64,000 nucleotides of DNA from Stenotrophomonas maltophilia (GCF_039555535.1 NZ_CP154630.1:3609001-3673000); one strand, 5' to 3'. Shown: positions 36,486-46,304, counted from the stretch's first letter. Translations and numbers: made by a program. Notes: generated by a model not told the origin, from the sequence alone.

Positions 36486-37379
36486 TCAGATCGTTTCGCC
36501 GAACGCCTTGGCCAGGTTCCGGTATGCCTTCTTCTGCGCCTCATCGGTCGCGGCCGGGGCCACGATCTCGATCTCGACGATCTGGTCGCCATCCGGATTG
36601 CCCGGCAGGCCACGGCCACGCAGGCGCAGCTTGCGCCCGGCATCGGAATCGGCCGGAATCTTCAGCTCCACCGCACCGCCCAGGGTCGGCACGCTGATGC
36701 TGGTCCCCAATGCGGCCTGCCACGGTGTGACCGGCAGCGTATAGAGGATGTTGCGGCCATCGACCTCGAACTGCGGGTGCGCGGCGTACTCCACTTCCAG
36801 CAGCAGGTTGCCGCCATGATTGCCCTGCCCGGCCAGCCGTATCACCTGGCCCGGACGGATGCCCTTGGGCACGCGCACGTCCAGCTGCTTGCCGTTGACG
36901 GTGATGCGCAGGCTGTCACCGTTGTAGGCCGCCTCCAGCGGTACCGACAGCTTGGCGCGGGTATCGCGATTGGGCGCATGGCCCTGGCTGCTGAAGCCCG
37001 GCCCGGGACCAGCGCCGCCACCGCCACGCTGGCGCGCGAACAGGCTTTCGAAGAAGTCGCTGAAGCCGCCGTTGGGGCCGCCGCCGCCGAACACTTCCTC
37101 GAAATTGAAGCCCCCGGCGCCGCCGTAGTTCGGCGGCACGTTGAACTCCTCGCCCGGGCGATAGCCCTGCGCGCGCAGCTGGTCGTAGGCCGCGCGCTTC
37201 TCCGGATCACGCAGCGCCTCGTAGGCCTCGTTGACCGCCTTGAACTTGTCTTCGGCCCCGGCCTCCTTGCTGACGTCCGGGTGGTACTTGCGTGCCAGCC
37301 GGCGGTAGGCGGTCTTGATCTCCGCCTCGCCCGCGCTCGGTTCCACCCCCAGGGTGGCGTAGTAATCCTTGAATTCCAT
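36486..37379 (-). CDS. cbpA: DnaJ-class co-chaperone CbpA
   Basis: The 297-residue protein starts with a J domain (5-70) carrying the HPD motif at 33-35 that stimulates DnaK ATPase, then a Gly/Phe-rich linker (FNVPPNYGGAGGFNFEEVFGGGG...) and two C-terminal substrate-binding beta domains (VPLEAAYNGDSLRITVNGKQLDVRVP; LGTSISVPTLGGAVELKIP). There is no zinc-finger domain between linker and C-terminal domains, which separates CbpA from DnaJ. CbpA also binds curved DNA in E. coli. The hspR/cbpM partner gene is not adjacent. The ATG at 37379 gives the normal start MEFKDYYATLGV. Confidence 0.93.
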   Translation of the reverse strand: MEFKDYYATLGVEPSAGEAEIKTAYRRLARKYHPDVSKEAGAEDKFKAVNEAYEALRDPEKRAAYDQLRAQGYRPGEEFNVPPNYGGAGGFNFEEVFGGGGPNGGFSDFFESLFARQRGGGGAGPGPGFSSQGHAPNRDTRAKLSVPLEAAYNGDSLRITVNGKQLDVRVPKGIRPGQVIRLAGQGNHGGNLLLEVEYAAHPQFEVDGRNILYTLPVTPWQAALGTSISVPTLGGAVELKIPADSDAGRKLRLRGRGLPGNPDGDQIVEIEIVAPAATDEAQKKAYRNLAKAFGETI

Positions 37380-37640
37380 CCATCTACCTCGATTCGCTTC
37401 GGCCGCGCCGGTGGCGCCGCCCCGGGTTCATTCTACGCGCCGGCGATGCTACGCCGCCCCTCGTGCGGCCCTGGTGAGGCCGACTGATCCTGCGCAATGC
37501 GGCTGCCATCCCCATGCCCCAGGCTGTGACTGGAAGCCTGCCCCGCCAGGCCTGAAGATGGGGCCTGCACGCCGGTTTTCCAATGTCTTGACGCCCCTGT
37601 CCCACGCCGGCCTCTAGCCTGCCCCTGCAAGGAGTCCACC

Positions 37641-38123
37641 ATGACCATCCACGTTGGCGACCGCATTCCGGAAGTGACCCTCAAGCGCATCCGCGAGGGC
37701 ATCGAAACGCTCGATACGCATTCGCTGTTCGACGCGCGCAAGGTGGTGCTGTTCGCCGTGCCCGGTGCGTTCACCCCCACCTGTTCGGCCCGTCACCTGC
37801 CCGGCTACGTCGAAAAGTTCGAGGCCTTCCGCCAGCGCGGCATCGACGTCTACTGCGTGGCGGTCAACGATCCGTTCGTGATGAAAGCCTGGGCCACCGA
37901 CCAGCACGTGCCCGACGGCCTGCTGATGCTGTCCGACGGCAATGCAGAACTGACCCGCGCGCTCGGCCTGGAGCTCGACGCCAGCGCCTCGGGCATGGGC
38001 ATCCGCTCGCGTCGCTTCGCGCTGTACGTGGTCGATGGCGTGGTGCGCGCCGCCTGGGTTGAACAACCCGGCCAGTTCGAAGTCTCTTCAGCCGAGTACG
38101 TGCTGGAGCACCTGCCCACCTGA
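37641..38123 (+). CDS. Peroxiredoxin, Prx5/AhpE-like type
   Basis: The 160-residue thioredoxin-fold peroxidase has the peroxidatic Cys48 in VPGAFTPTCSARHLP, typical for the Prx5 (type II) subfamily, and the Arg/Pro environment around the site. It lacks the C-terminal glutaredoxin domain seen in some relatives. It should reduce peroxides using thioredoxin or glutaredoxin in the cytoplasm. GCAAGGAG lies 8 bases before the ATG. The ferritin-like gene follows 29 bases later, so an oxidative-stress pair is likely. Confidence 0.92.
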   Translation: MTIHVGDRIPEVTLKRIREGIETLDTHSLFDARKVVLFAVPGAFTPTCSARHLPGYVEKFEAFRQRGIDVYCVAVNDPFVMKAWATDQHVPDGLLMLSDGNAELTRALGLELDASASGMGIRSRRFALYVVDGVVRAAWVEQPGQFEVSSAEYVLEHLPT

Positions 38124-38152
38124 TTCTCCACCGCAAAAGGAAACGGCCAGCC

Positions 38153-38728
38153 ATGTCCAGCAAGCCAGCCAAAGCCCCCAAGCCCGCCGCGAAGGTTCCC
38201 GGCATCAGCGACCGCAAGACCCTGCGTGATCGCGCCCGGCGCAACATCGAGGATGGCGCGATCACCGACAGCTACAGCGCCGACCGCAAGGTGGTGATCA
38301 AGCTGCTCAACGACGCGCTGGCCACCGAGTACGTCTGCGTGCTGCGCTACTACCGGCACTATTTCATGGCCAAGGGCATGCTGGCCGATGCGGTGAAAGC
38401 CGAGTTTCTCGAGCATGCACAGCAGGAACAGGCGCACGCCGGCAAGCTGGCCGAGCGCATCGTCCAGCTCGGCGGCGAACCTGATTTCAACCCCGATACG
38501 CTCACCGCGCGTTCGCATGCCGAGTACAAGGAAGGCAGCGACCTGCGCGACATGGTGCGCGAGAACCTGGTGGCCGAGCGCATCGCCATCGACAGCTATC
38601 GCGAGATGATCAACTTCATCGGCGACCGCGACACCACCACCAAGCGCATCCTTGAGGAAATCCTGGCGCAGGAAGAGGAACACGCCGATGAATTCGCCGA
38701 CCTGCTGGATGGGTGGATCGGGGAATAG
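38153..38728 (+). CDS. Ferritin-like (bacterioferritin/Dps-type) protein
   Basis: The 191-residue protein has a Lys/Pro/Ala-rich N-terminal extension (PAKAPKPAAKVPG) followed by a four-helix bundle. Di-iron ligands are visible as E in ALATEYVCVLRYYRHYF, ExxH in FLEHAQQEQAHA, E in VAERIAIDSYREM, and ExxxH in LAQEEEHADEFADLL. This fits a ferritin-like iron-storage or iron-detoxifying protein. The basic tail could bind DNA, as in Dps; that is inferred. It lies behind the peroxiredoxin on the same strand, so both may respond to peroxide and iron. Confidence 0.88.
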   Translation: MSSKPAKAPKPAAKVPGISDRKTLRDRARRNIEDGAITDSYSADRKVVIKLLNDALATEYVCVLRYYRHYFMAKGMLADAVKAEFLEHAQQEQAHAGKLAERIVQLGGEPDFNPDTLTARSHAEYKEGSDLRDMVRENLVAERIAIDSYREMINFIGDRDTTTKRILEEILAQEEEHADEFADLLDGWIGE

Positions 38729-38763
38729 CGGTTACGCCAAGGGCTCGCGGCCATCTACGGTGT

Positions 38764-38838
38764 TGTAGGGCCGAGCCCATGCTCGGCTTACCTCTGCATG
38801 CACGTCGCAGGAGCAGCCGAGCATGGGCTCGGCTCTAC
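38764..38838. repeat. GTAG-type REP pair, CCGAGCCCATGCTCGG stem
   Basis: Inverted GTAG copies (left one GTAGGGCCGAGCCCATGCTC) lie between the convergent ferritin-like gene and pbpC. Confidence 0.87.
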
Positions 38839-38862
38839 AACAGCGTGGCAGACATACGGGAC

Positions 38863-38887
38863 GTGCCAACCAAGGTTGGCACCTACC
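38863..38887. repeat. REP-like palindrome, CCAACCAAGGTTGG stem, inverted copy
   Basis: GTGCCAACCAAGGTTGGCAC followed by CTACC is an inverted one-copy member of the subfamily at 36406. Its right end overlaps the last bases of pbpC, including the stop codon region. Confidence 0.75.
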
Positions 38888-41264
38888 GGAGTACGGTGAA
38901 CCGCACCTGCGTCCACGCGCCGTCGGCCGCCAGTGCGGTCAGGGCATGCGCGCCCGGTTCGGCGAACTCGCGCTGCATCAACTGCGCACCATGAGTCTGC
39001 GCGATCCAGCGACCGTCCAGCAGCCAGTCCACCGTCTGCTCGCTGCCCAGCGCGCGCAGCTGCAGGCGTACGCCATGTTCGGCGTTGGGTGCACGCGCCA
39101 GTACGGCGCCATCATTGAGGCCATCGATGTGCAACGCGACGCTGGCCTCACGCCCATCATCACGGCAGTCCGGCGACAGCGCCGGCAGCTGGGAGGCCTC
39201 GCGCGTGGCCTTGGGCAGCCACGGTGACAGCAACGCTGGCCAGCGCGCGATCTCGCGCGCGACTTCTTCGTGCGGCAAGCGGCAATCGGCTGACACGCGC
39301 AGACCGCTGCGGGCGTCTGCCAGGAAACGCTGCCGCCCCGGCTGCCAGCGTCGTGCCTCGCGCTCGGGGAAGGTCGGCGGTGCTGCGCCATCGAGCAGGT
39401 AGGCCGACATCCTGCGCTGGCAGAGCGCAGCAGACAGGTCTTCGGCACGCTCACCGGTCGGCCAGCAGACGTCTTCCTGGCTGACGCTGGCCGGCATCGG
39501 CGCGGACGCCGAGTCACCGCGTTGGCGTGGCAGGCTGTCCACCACCTCGAACATCAGTGGCAGCGCGGTGACCGCGCCGTACTGGCCCGGCAGAGGCGTG
39601 CCGTCCGGCCGGCCCACCCACACGCCCACGGTGTAATGGCGGGTACTGCCGATGGCCCACGCATCGCGGTACCCGTAACTGGTGCCGGTCTTCCACGCCA
39701 CGCGCGGGCGGCCACCGACATCGAACGTACCGACGCTGTACCCCGGGCGCGGATTCGATTCCAGCATCTCGCGCACGATCCAGCTTGCGCCGGGCGAAGC
39801 GAGACGTCGCTCGATCATCGGCTCGTCATCGGTGTAACGCACGCGCCCGGCGATGCCATTGCGGTTGAGCGCGGCGAACGCGCCGACCAGATCTTCCAGC
39901 CGCGCGCCGGTGCCGCCCAGGATCAACGACAGGTTGGGCGTGCTGCCCGGCGGAAAGCGCAGCTGGATGCCGGCATGCGACAGGCGTGCGGCAAAGCGCG
40001 CGGCCCCGACCCGCTGCAACAGGTCCACCGACGGCACGTTGAGTGACAGCCGCAATGCGCTGGAGGCGCCAACAGGCCCATTGAAGGCCATATCGAAATT
40101 GCCCGGGCGATAGCTGCCGAAACTCTGCGGCGCATCGACCAGCAGGCTCTCCGAATGGATCAGGCCATCATCCAGTGCCATCGCGTAGAGAAATGGCTTG
40201 AGCGTGGAGCCGGGCGAACGCCAGGCCTGCACCATGTCCACGTGGCCAAGCCGCTGGCGGTCGCCAAAGGACAACGTACCGACATAGGCACGCGCCTGCA
40301 GGGTCTGGTTGTCGACCACCAGCAGCGCGGCCGAGGTACGCTCGGGCAGCGTCGAGAAATAGCTGGCCACGCGCTCTTCCAGCGTGCGCTGCAGGCCGAT
40401 GTCGATGCTGCTCTGGATGCGTGCCTGGCCCGGATGCGCCGAATGCAGGCGCTGCGCCAGCAGCGCGGCATGCAGCGGCGGCCGCAGCGAGCGCGCCACC
40501 ACGTTCTCGATGCGCGCGTCTTGCACCTCTTCCGGTGTCCACGCGCCCAGTTCGGCCATGCGGGTCAGCACCTTGTCACGCGCCTTCTGCGCCGCTTCCG
40601 GGTGACGATCCGGGCGCAGCCGGCTCGGTGCCTGCGGCAGCACCGCCAGCAACGCGGCTTCGGCATGCGACAGCTGCGCCGCCGGCTTGCCCAGATAGGC
40701 CCAGCTGGCCGCTTCCACGCCCTCGATGGTGCCGCCGTAGGGCGCGCGCTCCAGGTACAGGGCCAGGATCTGCTGCTTGCTCAGATGCACTTCCAGCTGC
40801 ACCGCGCGCAGCATCTGCTTGAGCTTTCCCCAGGGCGTGCGCGTATGCGGATCGAGGATGCGTGCGACCTGCATGGTCAGGGTCGAGCCACCGGAGACGA
40901 TGCGGCCGCCGCGCAGCAGCTGGCCGCTTGCCCGCAGGATCGCCAGCGGATTGATGCCCGGATGGCGCCAGAACCAGCGGTCTTCGTAGGTCAGCAATGC
41001 CTGCAGGTACAGCGGCGAGACGCTGTCGATGGAAGCCGGATAGCGCCACACGCCCTCGGCATCGGGGAACGCACGCAGTGGTGTGCCGTCTGCAGCCACC
41101 ACCAGGGTGCTGGTGTCGCGCTGCTTCGGCAAGGGTGGCGGGAAGGCGAAATCCAGCACCAGCAGCAGCGCCAGCAGCGCCGCGGTACCCCAGCGCAGCC
41201 ACGGCCACAGCGGCTGCAGCCGGCGGCGCAGGGCCGCCAGCCGGTTTTTCATTGCGTCTTTCAT
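38883..41264 (-). CDS. pbpC: Penicillin-binding protein 1C
   Basis: The 793-residue class A PBP has an N-terminal membrane helix (about 18-40), a glycosyltransferase GT51 domain (about 60-230, with LLTYEDRWFWRHPGINP, GGSTLTMQVAR and LYLERAPYGGTIEGVEAAS), a transpeptidase domain with catalytic Ser353 in SPGSTLKPF, SxN in SLN and KTGTS, and a C-terminal PbpC-type beta domain of about 90 residues. PbpC polymerises glycan strands. Its gene follows the alpha-2-macroglobulin gene after 49 bases, the same pairing as E. coli yfhM-pbpC. The start at 41264 (MKDAMKNR) is likely, with an ATG at 41252 as the alternative; neither has a strong ribosome site. Confidence 0.94.
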   Translation of the reverse strand: MKDAMKNRLAALRRRLQPLWPWLRWGTAALLALLLVLDFAFPPPLPKQRDTSTLVVAADGTPLRAFPDAEGVWRYPASIDSVSPLYLQALLTYEDRWFWRHPGINPLAILRASGQLLRGGRIVSGGSTLTMQVARILDPHTRTPWGKLKQMLRAVQLEVHLSKQQILALYLERAPYGGTIEGVEAASWAYLGKPAAQLSHAEAALLAVLPQAPSRLRPDRHPEAAQKARDKVLTRMAELGAWTPEEVQDARIENVVARSLRPPLHAALLAQRLHSAHPGQARIQSSIDIGLQRTLEERVASYFSTLPERTSAALLVVDNQTLQARAYVGTLSFGDRQRLGHVDMVQAWRSPGSTLKPFLYAMALDDGLIHSESLLVDAPQSFGSYRPGNFDMAFNGPVGASSALRLSLNVPSVDLLQRVGAARFAARLSHAGIQLRFPPGSTPNLSLILGGTGARLEDLVGAFAALNRNGIAGRVRYTDDEPMIERRLASPGASWIVREMLESNPRPGYSVGTFDVGGRPRVAWKTGTSYGYRDAWAIGSTRHYTVGVWVGRPDGTPLPGQYGAVTALPLMFEVVDSLPRQRGDSASAPMPASVSQEDVCWPTGERAEDLSAALCQRRMSAYLLDGAAPPTFPEREARRWQPGRQRFLADARSGLRVSADCRLPHEEVAREIARWPALLSPWLPKATREASQLPALSPDCRDDGREASVALHIDGLNDGAVLARAPNAEHGVRLQLRALGSEQTVDWLLDGRWIAQTHGAQLMQREFAEPGAHALTALAADGAWTQVRFTVLR

Positions 41265-41313
41265 TGCACATTGCCCGCAGGACGGGCCGCGCCTGCGCGG
41301 CCCATCCGTGGGA

Positions 41314-44300
41314 TCACGGCTGCACCACCGTGATCGTGGTCGGGTTGCTGCGGCCAACGCCACGCAGCTGCGGCCGGTACATGTCCTCCACCAGCGGCGG
41401 CGGCACCGAGTAGGTACCCGGGGTCACCGCACGCACCAGGTAGAACACGTTGGCCTTGCTGCCACGCGAGAGCTTCAGCGCGGCCACGTAGCGATCGTCG
41501 CGGAACTCTTCGTGCTTGGTATCGGCTGCTTCACTGCGGTCGCTGATGGTGATGCCATCGACCACCACGTCAGCCCACTGCTTGGCATCACCGAGGTTGA
41601 AGTTCTCGATCTCCAGGCCCGCCGGCAGCAGGTCGGTCAGCAGCGCATCCGGCATGGTGGTGTCGGCAGTGACGGTGACGCGCACGATCAGCGCTTCGCC
41701 TTCCTTCAGCGGGCGCGGCGTCCACGGCTTGCCATCGGTGCCGAAGTAGCTGCGTTCAACACCCAGCACGCTGTTGTCCGGCGCCGGTGCGCTGCGCGGG
41801 ATGCCGGCCACGTCGATGCTGGCAAACATCGGCGGCTGGCCCTGCGGGGTGAAGCGCACGCCGCTGGCCAGTTCGGTGGCGCTGAAGTTGCGGCCGAATA
41901 GTTTGCGCTCGCCGATGGCTTCGCTGTTGCCGCCGATCACCAGCTCACCGGCCACCAGCGCCTTCTGGTTGGCAGCCAGCGCCTTGCCGAGGCGGGCGAT
42001 CGCCACCTGTTCCTGCGTGCTCAGCCACATCCAGCCGGCATTGCGGCGCGCATCCAGGCCACGGCCGAGATCGACGGCACGTGCGTCCCAGGCGGGCTTG
42101 GCCAGCTTGTTCTCGTGCGTCAGCGCGATCATCAATGCGTCATCGCGGATCGCGCTGCCGTAGTCGCCGAAGTACGACGGGCGCTCGCTGCTGGACTTGG
42201 CGAACGCCGCCGCCAGTGCCGCCTGGCCACGCTTGGCATCGCCCTGCAGCGACAGCGCCACACCCAGATGGACCAGCGACAGGCCACCAACCGCCTTGCT
42301 GCGCTCGTTGTCATACAGCGTGCGCAGGGTGCCCAGCGGTGCGCGGTTGACCCGCGCCAGCACGTAACCCGAATACGCCTGGTTGGCGAACTTCAGCTTC
42401 TCGCGGTCATCCTGGCCGTAGAACTGGTTGCCGCCGGACAGCAGATCCTCGCTCAGGCGGTTGAGCGCCTTCTGCAGCACGTTGTCGGGCACGGCGAAGC
42501 CGGCGTCCTTGGCATCGAGCAGGAACTCGGTGATGTACGGGGTCAGCCACGGGTTCACGTAACCGTCGTCACCCCACATCGAGAAGTTGCCATTGGCTAC
42601 CTGCATCGACGCCAACCGACCGAACGCGCCTTCCATGCGTTCGCGGCGTGTCTTTGCATCCAAGCCATCGGCGCCGAGCATCGACGACGTCGCCTGGTCC
42701 AGGATCAGCGCGGCGTAGCCCTTGCTGGTGGTCTGCTCGGCACAGCCGTAGGGGTAGTTCAACGCGCCCTGCAGGGCGCTGGCGAACGGAATCGGCGGCA
42801 GCGGGCTGACCAGCAGCCGTGCGTTCACCGACTCGGACATCAGGCCCTCGGTCAGGCTGTTGTCGAGGCTGACCGCGGCCAGCGGATCCAGCGTGCGCAC
42901 CTGCGAACGCAGCACCTGTGGCCACGCCGCACGTACCGGCAGGTCATAGCGGCGATCGGCCCTGAAACCATTGCCATCGACCCGCACGCGCACCTTGGCC
43001 ACGCTGTGGCCCTCGCGCGCCGACAGCGGGAAGCTGAGCGTGCTCTTGGCATCGGCGTTCAACTGCACGCTGCGCGTGCCTTCAGCCAGTGCCAGCGGGC
43101 CCTCGGTCTCCACCCGCACGTTGAACGCACCCGGCTTGCCGGTGAAGTTCTGCACGTCCAGGGTGACGGTGCTGCGGTCGCCCGGGGCGAGCACGCGCGG
43201 CATGCTGGCTTCGGCCAGGATCGGGGCACGCACCACGGTTTCCACATCGCGCTTGCCGTACTGGTCATCGCTGTAGACCAGCGCCGATACCCGCAGCGTG
43301 CCGTTGAAGTCCGGCACCTTCAGGCGGATGCGGGCATTGCCCTTGGCATCCAGTTGCACCGGGCCGGAGAACAGGTCCACGGTCTGCACGCGTGCGGTCG
43401 GGCGCTTGGCCTGCGGAAGTGCCTGCAGCGCCATGTCGCCGCCGAACTTCAGCTTGCCGGCGCCGCCGTCGAAGCTTTCGATCACCCGGCTGTAGATGTC
43501 GTAGGCATCGATGCCGAGGCGACGCTGGGCGAAGAAGTGCGCGCCGGCATCGGGCACCGGGAAACGGGTGATGTTGAGGATGCCCACGTCCACCGCCGAG
43601 ACGGTGACGTGCGCCATCTTGCCGGCCAACTGTGGTGCGCTGACCGTCACCGGCAGGTCCTGCTCAGGGCGCATCTGCTTGGGCGCCGCCAGGCCGACCG
43701 CCACGGTGCGGCCCTTGCGGTCCATCGGCACATGCACCACGCCCACGGCACGGGCCGGGGTGATCTTGCTCGGCGCACTGCCACCACGGAACACCAGCGC
43801 GGTGATGTAGACGTCGTGGCGTTCCCAGTCGGCGGTGACCGGGATCTTGAAGGTCGAACCCGGCTTGGCGTCGATGTCCTGCACGTACAGCATGCGGTCG
43901 GTCTCGACCATCAGGATGCCCTTGCCGGCATGCGGCGGGGTCACCGTCACCTCAAGCGTGTCGCCTGCCTTGTAGCCGGTCTTGTCCAGGCCCAGCTTGA
44001 TCTTGTCAGGGCGTGCATCCAGCCCCCGGTTGTCATCCCCCCAGCTCCAGCCCGCACGGAACGGATAGCGGCTGGTCAGACCGGTAGACGGATCGAACAC
44101 GTCCACCCGGTACTCGCCCCACTCCACCGGGAAATCAAAGGCCACCGCGCTGCCGCCGGCATCGACGGTGCGCGTTTCCTTGTTCTCGAAACGGCGGGTG
44201 AAATCGTAGTCCCAACGGTTGTCGTTGAAGGTCCAGTGGTAATCGCGCAGTTCGCGCACCAGGGTGATCTTCAGACCCTTGGCCGGCTGCGGCTTGCCCG

Positions 44301-46221
44301 CTGCATCCACGCGCATCAGCTCGAAGCGCGCATTGCCGTTGGCATCGGCACCGTCTTCGGGATTGAACAGCGGGCGCACGCCCACCAGCGCATTGGCCGG
44401 CCACATCACCCGCTTCAGGGTGCGGGTGACGGTACGGCCGCCGGTCTCGTACAGGCTGCCGGACAGCACCACCGCGATCGGCGCCTTGGCCTTGGCCGCC
44501 TCTTCCGGCAGGGCCACGTCCTCGCGCAGCTGGCCATTGGCCGGCAGCGTGGTGTCGATCACATCCTTGGCTTCGCGCGGCAACTGCAGGGTCGGGTCGC
44601 CGAAGAAGTAGCCCGGTAGGCCTTCCACCGGCTGCTGCTCGGCGGCCACCGCCATGCGCGCCGTGAAGCGGTTGCCATCGGCGGGCGCACCGTACAGATA
44701 GGCGCCATTGGCCTGCAGGCGCAGCTCCTCGCCCGGCTTCAGCGTCTTCTGCGCGCTGTCCAGGTCCAGCTTCATGCGCTCGGGCAGGAACTCTTCGATG
44801 CGCAGTGTCATGCCCTGGATCGCTTCCTTGCTGGCCGGGTCGGTACGGAATTCCACCTGCCAGCGCCCGGTCGGCGCCTCAGCGGGGATGACCTGCTCGA
44901 AGTTGATGTAGCCCTGCTCGCCCGGTTGCAGGCGGGTCTCGCGGAAGGTCTTGCCGTCGGGCTGCTTCAGGCGCAGGAACACCGGTTGCGCCTTGACCGG
45001 CTTGCCATCGTTGTCGCGCAGCAGCGCGGACAGGCGCACGGTCTCGCCCGGGCGGTACAGGTCGCGGCCGGACCAGGCATAGACATCGAACCAGGCGTTG
45101 TCGCGGCCGGCCACGGCGAATTCGCTCAGGTCCAGCGCCGGCTGGTTGAACGGCAGGAAGCTGGTGTCCTTGCCGCTGCTGGCGACCAGCACGTGGGTGG
45201 CGTCCAGGGTGTAGTTCAGCAGCGCATTGCCGTTGCCGTCGGTGCTGCCCTTCAGCACCACCTCGCCCTTGGCATCGAGCACGCGCAGGTCGATGCCCTT
45301 CAGCGGCGCACCGTCCTTCAGGCCGGCGGTGTGCACGAACAGCTTGTCCTTGTACGCCCGGGTGTGCAGGCCGATGTCGCTGACCGAGAAGAACGCGGTA
45401 TCGAACTCGCCCTCGTAGTCGCCGGTGCGCTTGAGCAGGGCGAAGTACAGGCCCGGCTCCTGCAGTTCCTTGATGTCCTGGGTCGGCAGGTAGGTCAGCA
45501 CCCGCTCGTTCTGCTTGCCGCCGAGGATGAAGCGGTTGACGTAGACTGGCTCGGCCAGCTTGTTGATCGGGCTGCGCTCGTAATCGCTGCTCAGTTCCCA
45601 GCTGCCGCGGCGGCCGCCGCGCTGGTACTGGCTGAAGAAGGTCGGCAGGTCCTTCTCGCGCACGCGCAGGAACTCGACGTCGACCTCCGGCACGTTCACC
45701 GACACCACCGGCAGGCCGCGGCTGTCCTTGGCCGGCAGCACGCTGCCCTGCGAAGCGAAGCCGACCACCGGCTTCAGTTCGCCGCTGAACACCTTCTGCT
45801 TCAGTTCCTTGCCCAGGCGGCTGCCATCGGCGGCAAGCAGGTCCGGCGAGACCACCAGGCTGAACTCCTTGCCGGCCTCGACGAACGGGTAGCGCAGGGT
45901 CAGGCCGTCATCAGACAGCGTCCAGCTGCTGTCGTCGGTGCCGACCTTCTCCTCGAAGCGCACCAGCGTGTCGAAATCCTGGGTGCCGACCAGCGGGCGC
46001 GAGAACTCCAGCGCCAGCGACAGGCCGTCATTCTTCTGGTCCGGGTACGCGCGCAGCAGGGTGAACTCCTTCACCTGCTCGGCCTTGGTGGTGATGGCTT
46101 CACCGCTGGCCTTGGGCAGCTGCCCGCTGTCGTTGCGGCAGCCGGCCAGGCCCAGCAACAGGCCTCCTGCCAGCACCGCCGCCGCCCATCCCCACCGCTT
46201 CCGCCGTGCCGGACCGCTCAT
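41314..46221 (-). CDS. Bacterial alpha-2-macroglobulin lipoprotein (YfhM-like)
   Basis: The 1635-residue protein starts with a lipoprotein signal ending LLGLAGC, lipidated Cys28, so it is anchored in the periplasm. Many repeated MG beta domains follow, then the bait region, then the thioester motif PYGCAEQ with Cys1160 and Gln1163. A helical thioester domain (LNALNRLSEDLL..., ERPSYFGDYGSAIRDDALMI) and a receptor-like C-terminal domain complete it. Such proteins trap attacking proteases covalently and are thought to guard the wall together with PbpC, encoded next. AAGGAG lies 8 bases before the ATG. A TATAAT box and a palindrome lie 27-60 bases upstream. Confidence 0.96.
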   Translation of the reverse strand: MSGPARRKRWGWAAAVLAGGLLLGLAGCRNDSGQLPKASGEAITTKAEQVKEFTLLRAYPDQKNDGLSLALEFSRPLVGTQDFDTLVRFEEKVGTDDSSWTLSDDGLTLRYPFVEAGKEFSLVVSPDLLAADGSRLGKELKQKVFSGELKPVVGFASQGSVLPAKDSRGLPVVSVNVPEVDVEFLRVREKDLPTFFSQYQRGGRRGSWELSSDYERSPINKLAEPVYVNRFILGGKQNERVLTYLPTQDIKELQEPGLYFALLKRTGDYEGEFDTAFFSVSDIGLHTRAYKDKLFVHTAGLKDGAPLKGIDLRVLDAKGEVVLKGSTDGNGNALLNYTLDATHVLVASSGKDTSFLPFNQPALDLSEFAVAGRDNAWFDVYAWSGRDLYRPGETVRLSALLRDNDGKPVKAQPVFLRLKQPDGKTFRETRLQPGEQGYINFEQVIPAEAPTGRWQVEFRTDPASKEAIQGMTLRIEEFLPERMKLDLDSAQKTLKPGEELRLQANGAYLYGAPADGNRFTARMAVAAEQQPVEGLPGYFFGDPTLQLPREAKDVIDTTLPANGQLREDVALPEEAAKAKAPIAVVLSGSLYETGGRTVTRTLKRVMWPANALVGVRPLFNPEDGADANGNARFELMRVDAAGKPQPAKGLKITLVRELRDYHWTFNDNRWDYDFTRRFENKETRTVDAGGSAVAFDFPVEWGEYRVDVFDPSTGLTSRYPFRAGWSWGDDNRGLDARPDKIKLGLDKTGYKAGDTLEVTVTPPHAGKGILMVETDRMLYVQDIDAKPGSTFKIPVTADWERHDVYITALVFRGGSAPSKITPARAVGVVHVPMDRKGRTVAVGLAAPKQMRPEQDLPVTVSAPQLAGKMAHVTVSAVDVGILNITRFPVPDAGAHFFAQRRLGIDAYDIYSRVIESFDGGAGKLKFGGDMALQALPQAKRPTARVQTVDLFSGPVQLDAKGNARIRLKVPDFNGTLRVSALVYSDDQYGKRDVETVVRAPILAEASMPRVLAPGDRSTVTLDVQNFTGKPGAFNVRVETEGPLALAEGTRSVQLNADAKSTLSFPLSAREGHSVAKVRVRVDGNGFRADRRYDLPVRAAWPQVLRSQVRTLDPLAAVSLDNSLTEGLMSESVNARLLVSPLPPIPFASALQGALNYPYGCAEQTTSKGYAALILDQATSSMLGADGLDAKTRRERMEGAFGRLASMQVANGNFSMWGDDGYVNPWLTPYITEFLLDAKDAGFAVPDNVLQKALNRLSEDLLSGGNQFYGQDDREKLKFANQAYSGYVLARVNRAPLGTLRTLYDNERSKAVGGLSLVHLGVALSLQGDAKRGQAALAAAFAKSSSERPSYFGDYGSAIRDDALMIALTHENKLAKPAWDARAVDLGRGLDARRNAGWMWLSTQEQVAIARLGKALAANQKALVAGELVIGGNSEAIGERKLFGRNFSATELASGVRFTPQGQPPMFASIDVAGIPRSAPAPDNSVLGVERSYFGTDGKPWTPRPLKEGEALIVRVTVTADTTMPDALLTDLLPAGLEIENFNLGDAKQWADVVVDGITISDRSEAADTKHEEFRDDRYVAALKLSRGSKANVFYLVRAVTPGTYSVPPPLVEDMYRPQLRGVGRSNPTTITVVQP

Positions 46222-46247
46222 GTCGTCACTCCTTGATCGAGGTGGCC

Positions 46248-46280
46248 ATTATAGGCAGGCCGCGTCAAGGTGTTGACGCG
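46248..46280 (-). promoter_or_regulatory. Promoter -10 and palindrome before the alpha-2-macroglobulin gene
   Basis: On the minus strand a perfect TATAAT occupies 46253-46248. Seven bases upstream lies the perfect palindrome CGCGTCAACACCTTGACGCG (46280-46261), overlapping the -35 region. The -35 itself (TCAACA, 17 bases spacing) is poor, as expected for an activated or regulated promoter. Confidence 0.6.
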
Positions 46281-46304
46281 GATTCGGCAGGAATGCATCG
46301 GAAC

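Noticed and set aside
37588..37620. TTGACG with a following TCTAGC as promoter of the peroxiredoxin gene
   Set aside because: The spacing is 19 bases or more and the -10 is poor, so I do not list it as a feature.
42115..44619. 834-codon plus-strand frame opposite the alpha-2-macroglobulin gene
   Set aside because: Antisense artefact of high GC content; no domain pattern and rich in His, Arg and Gln.
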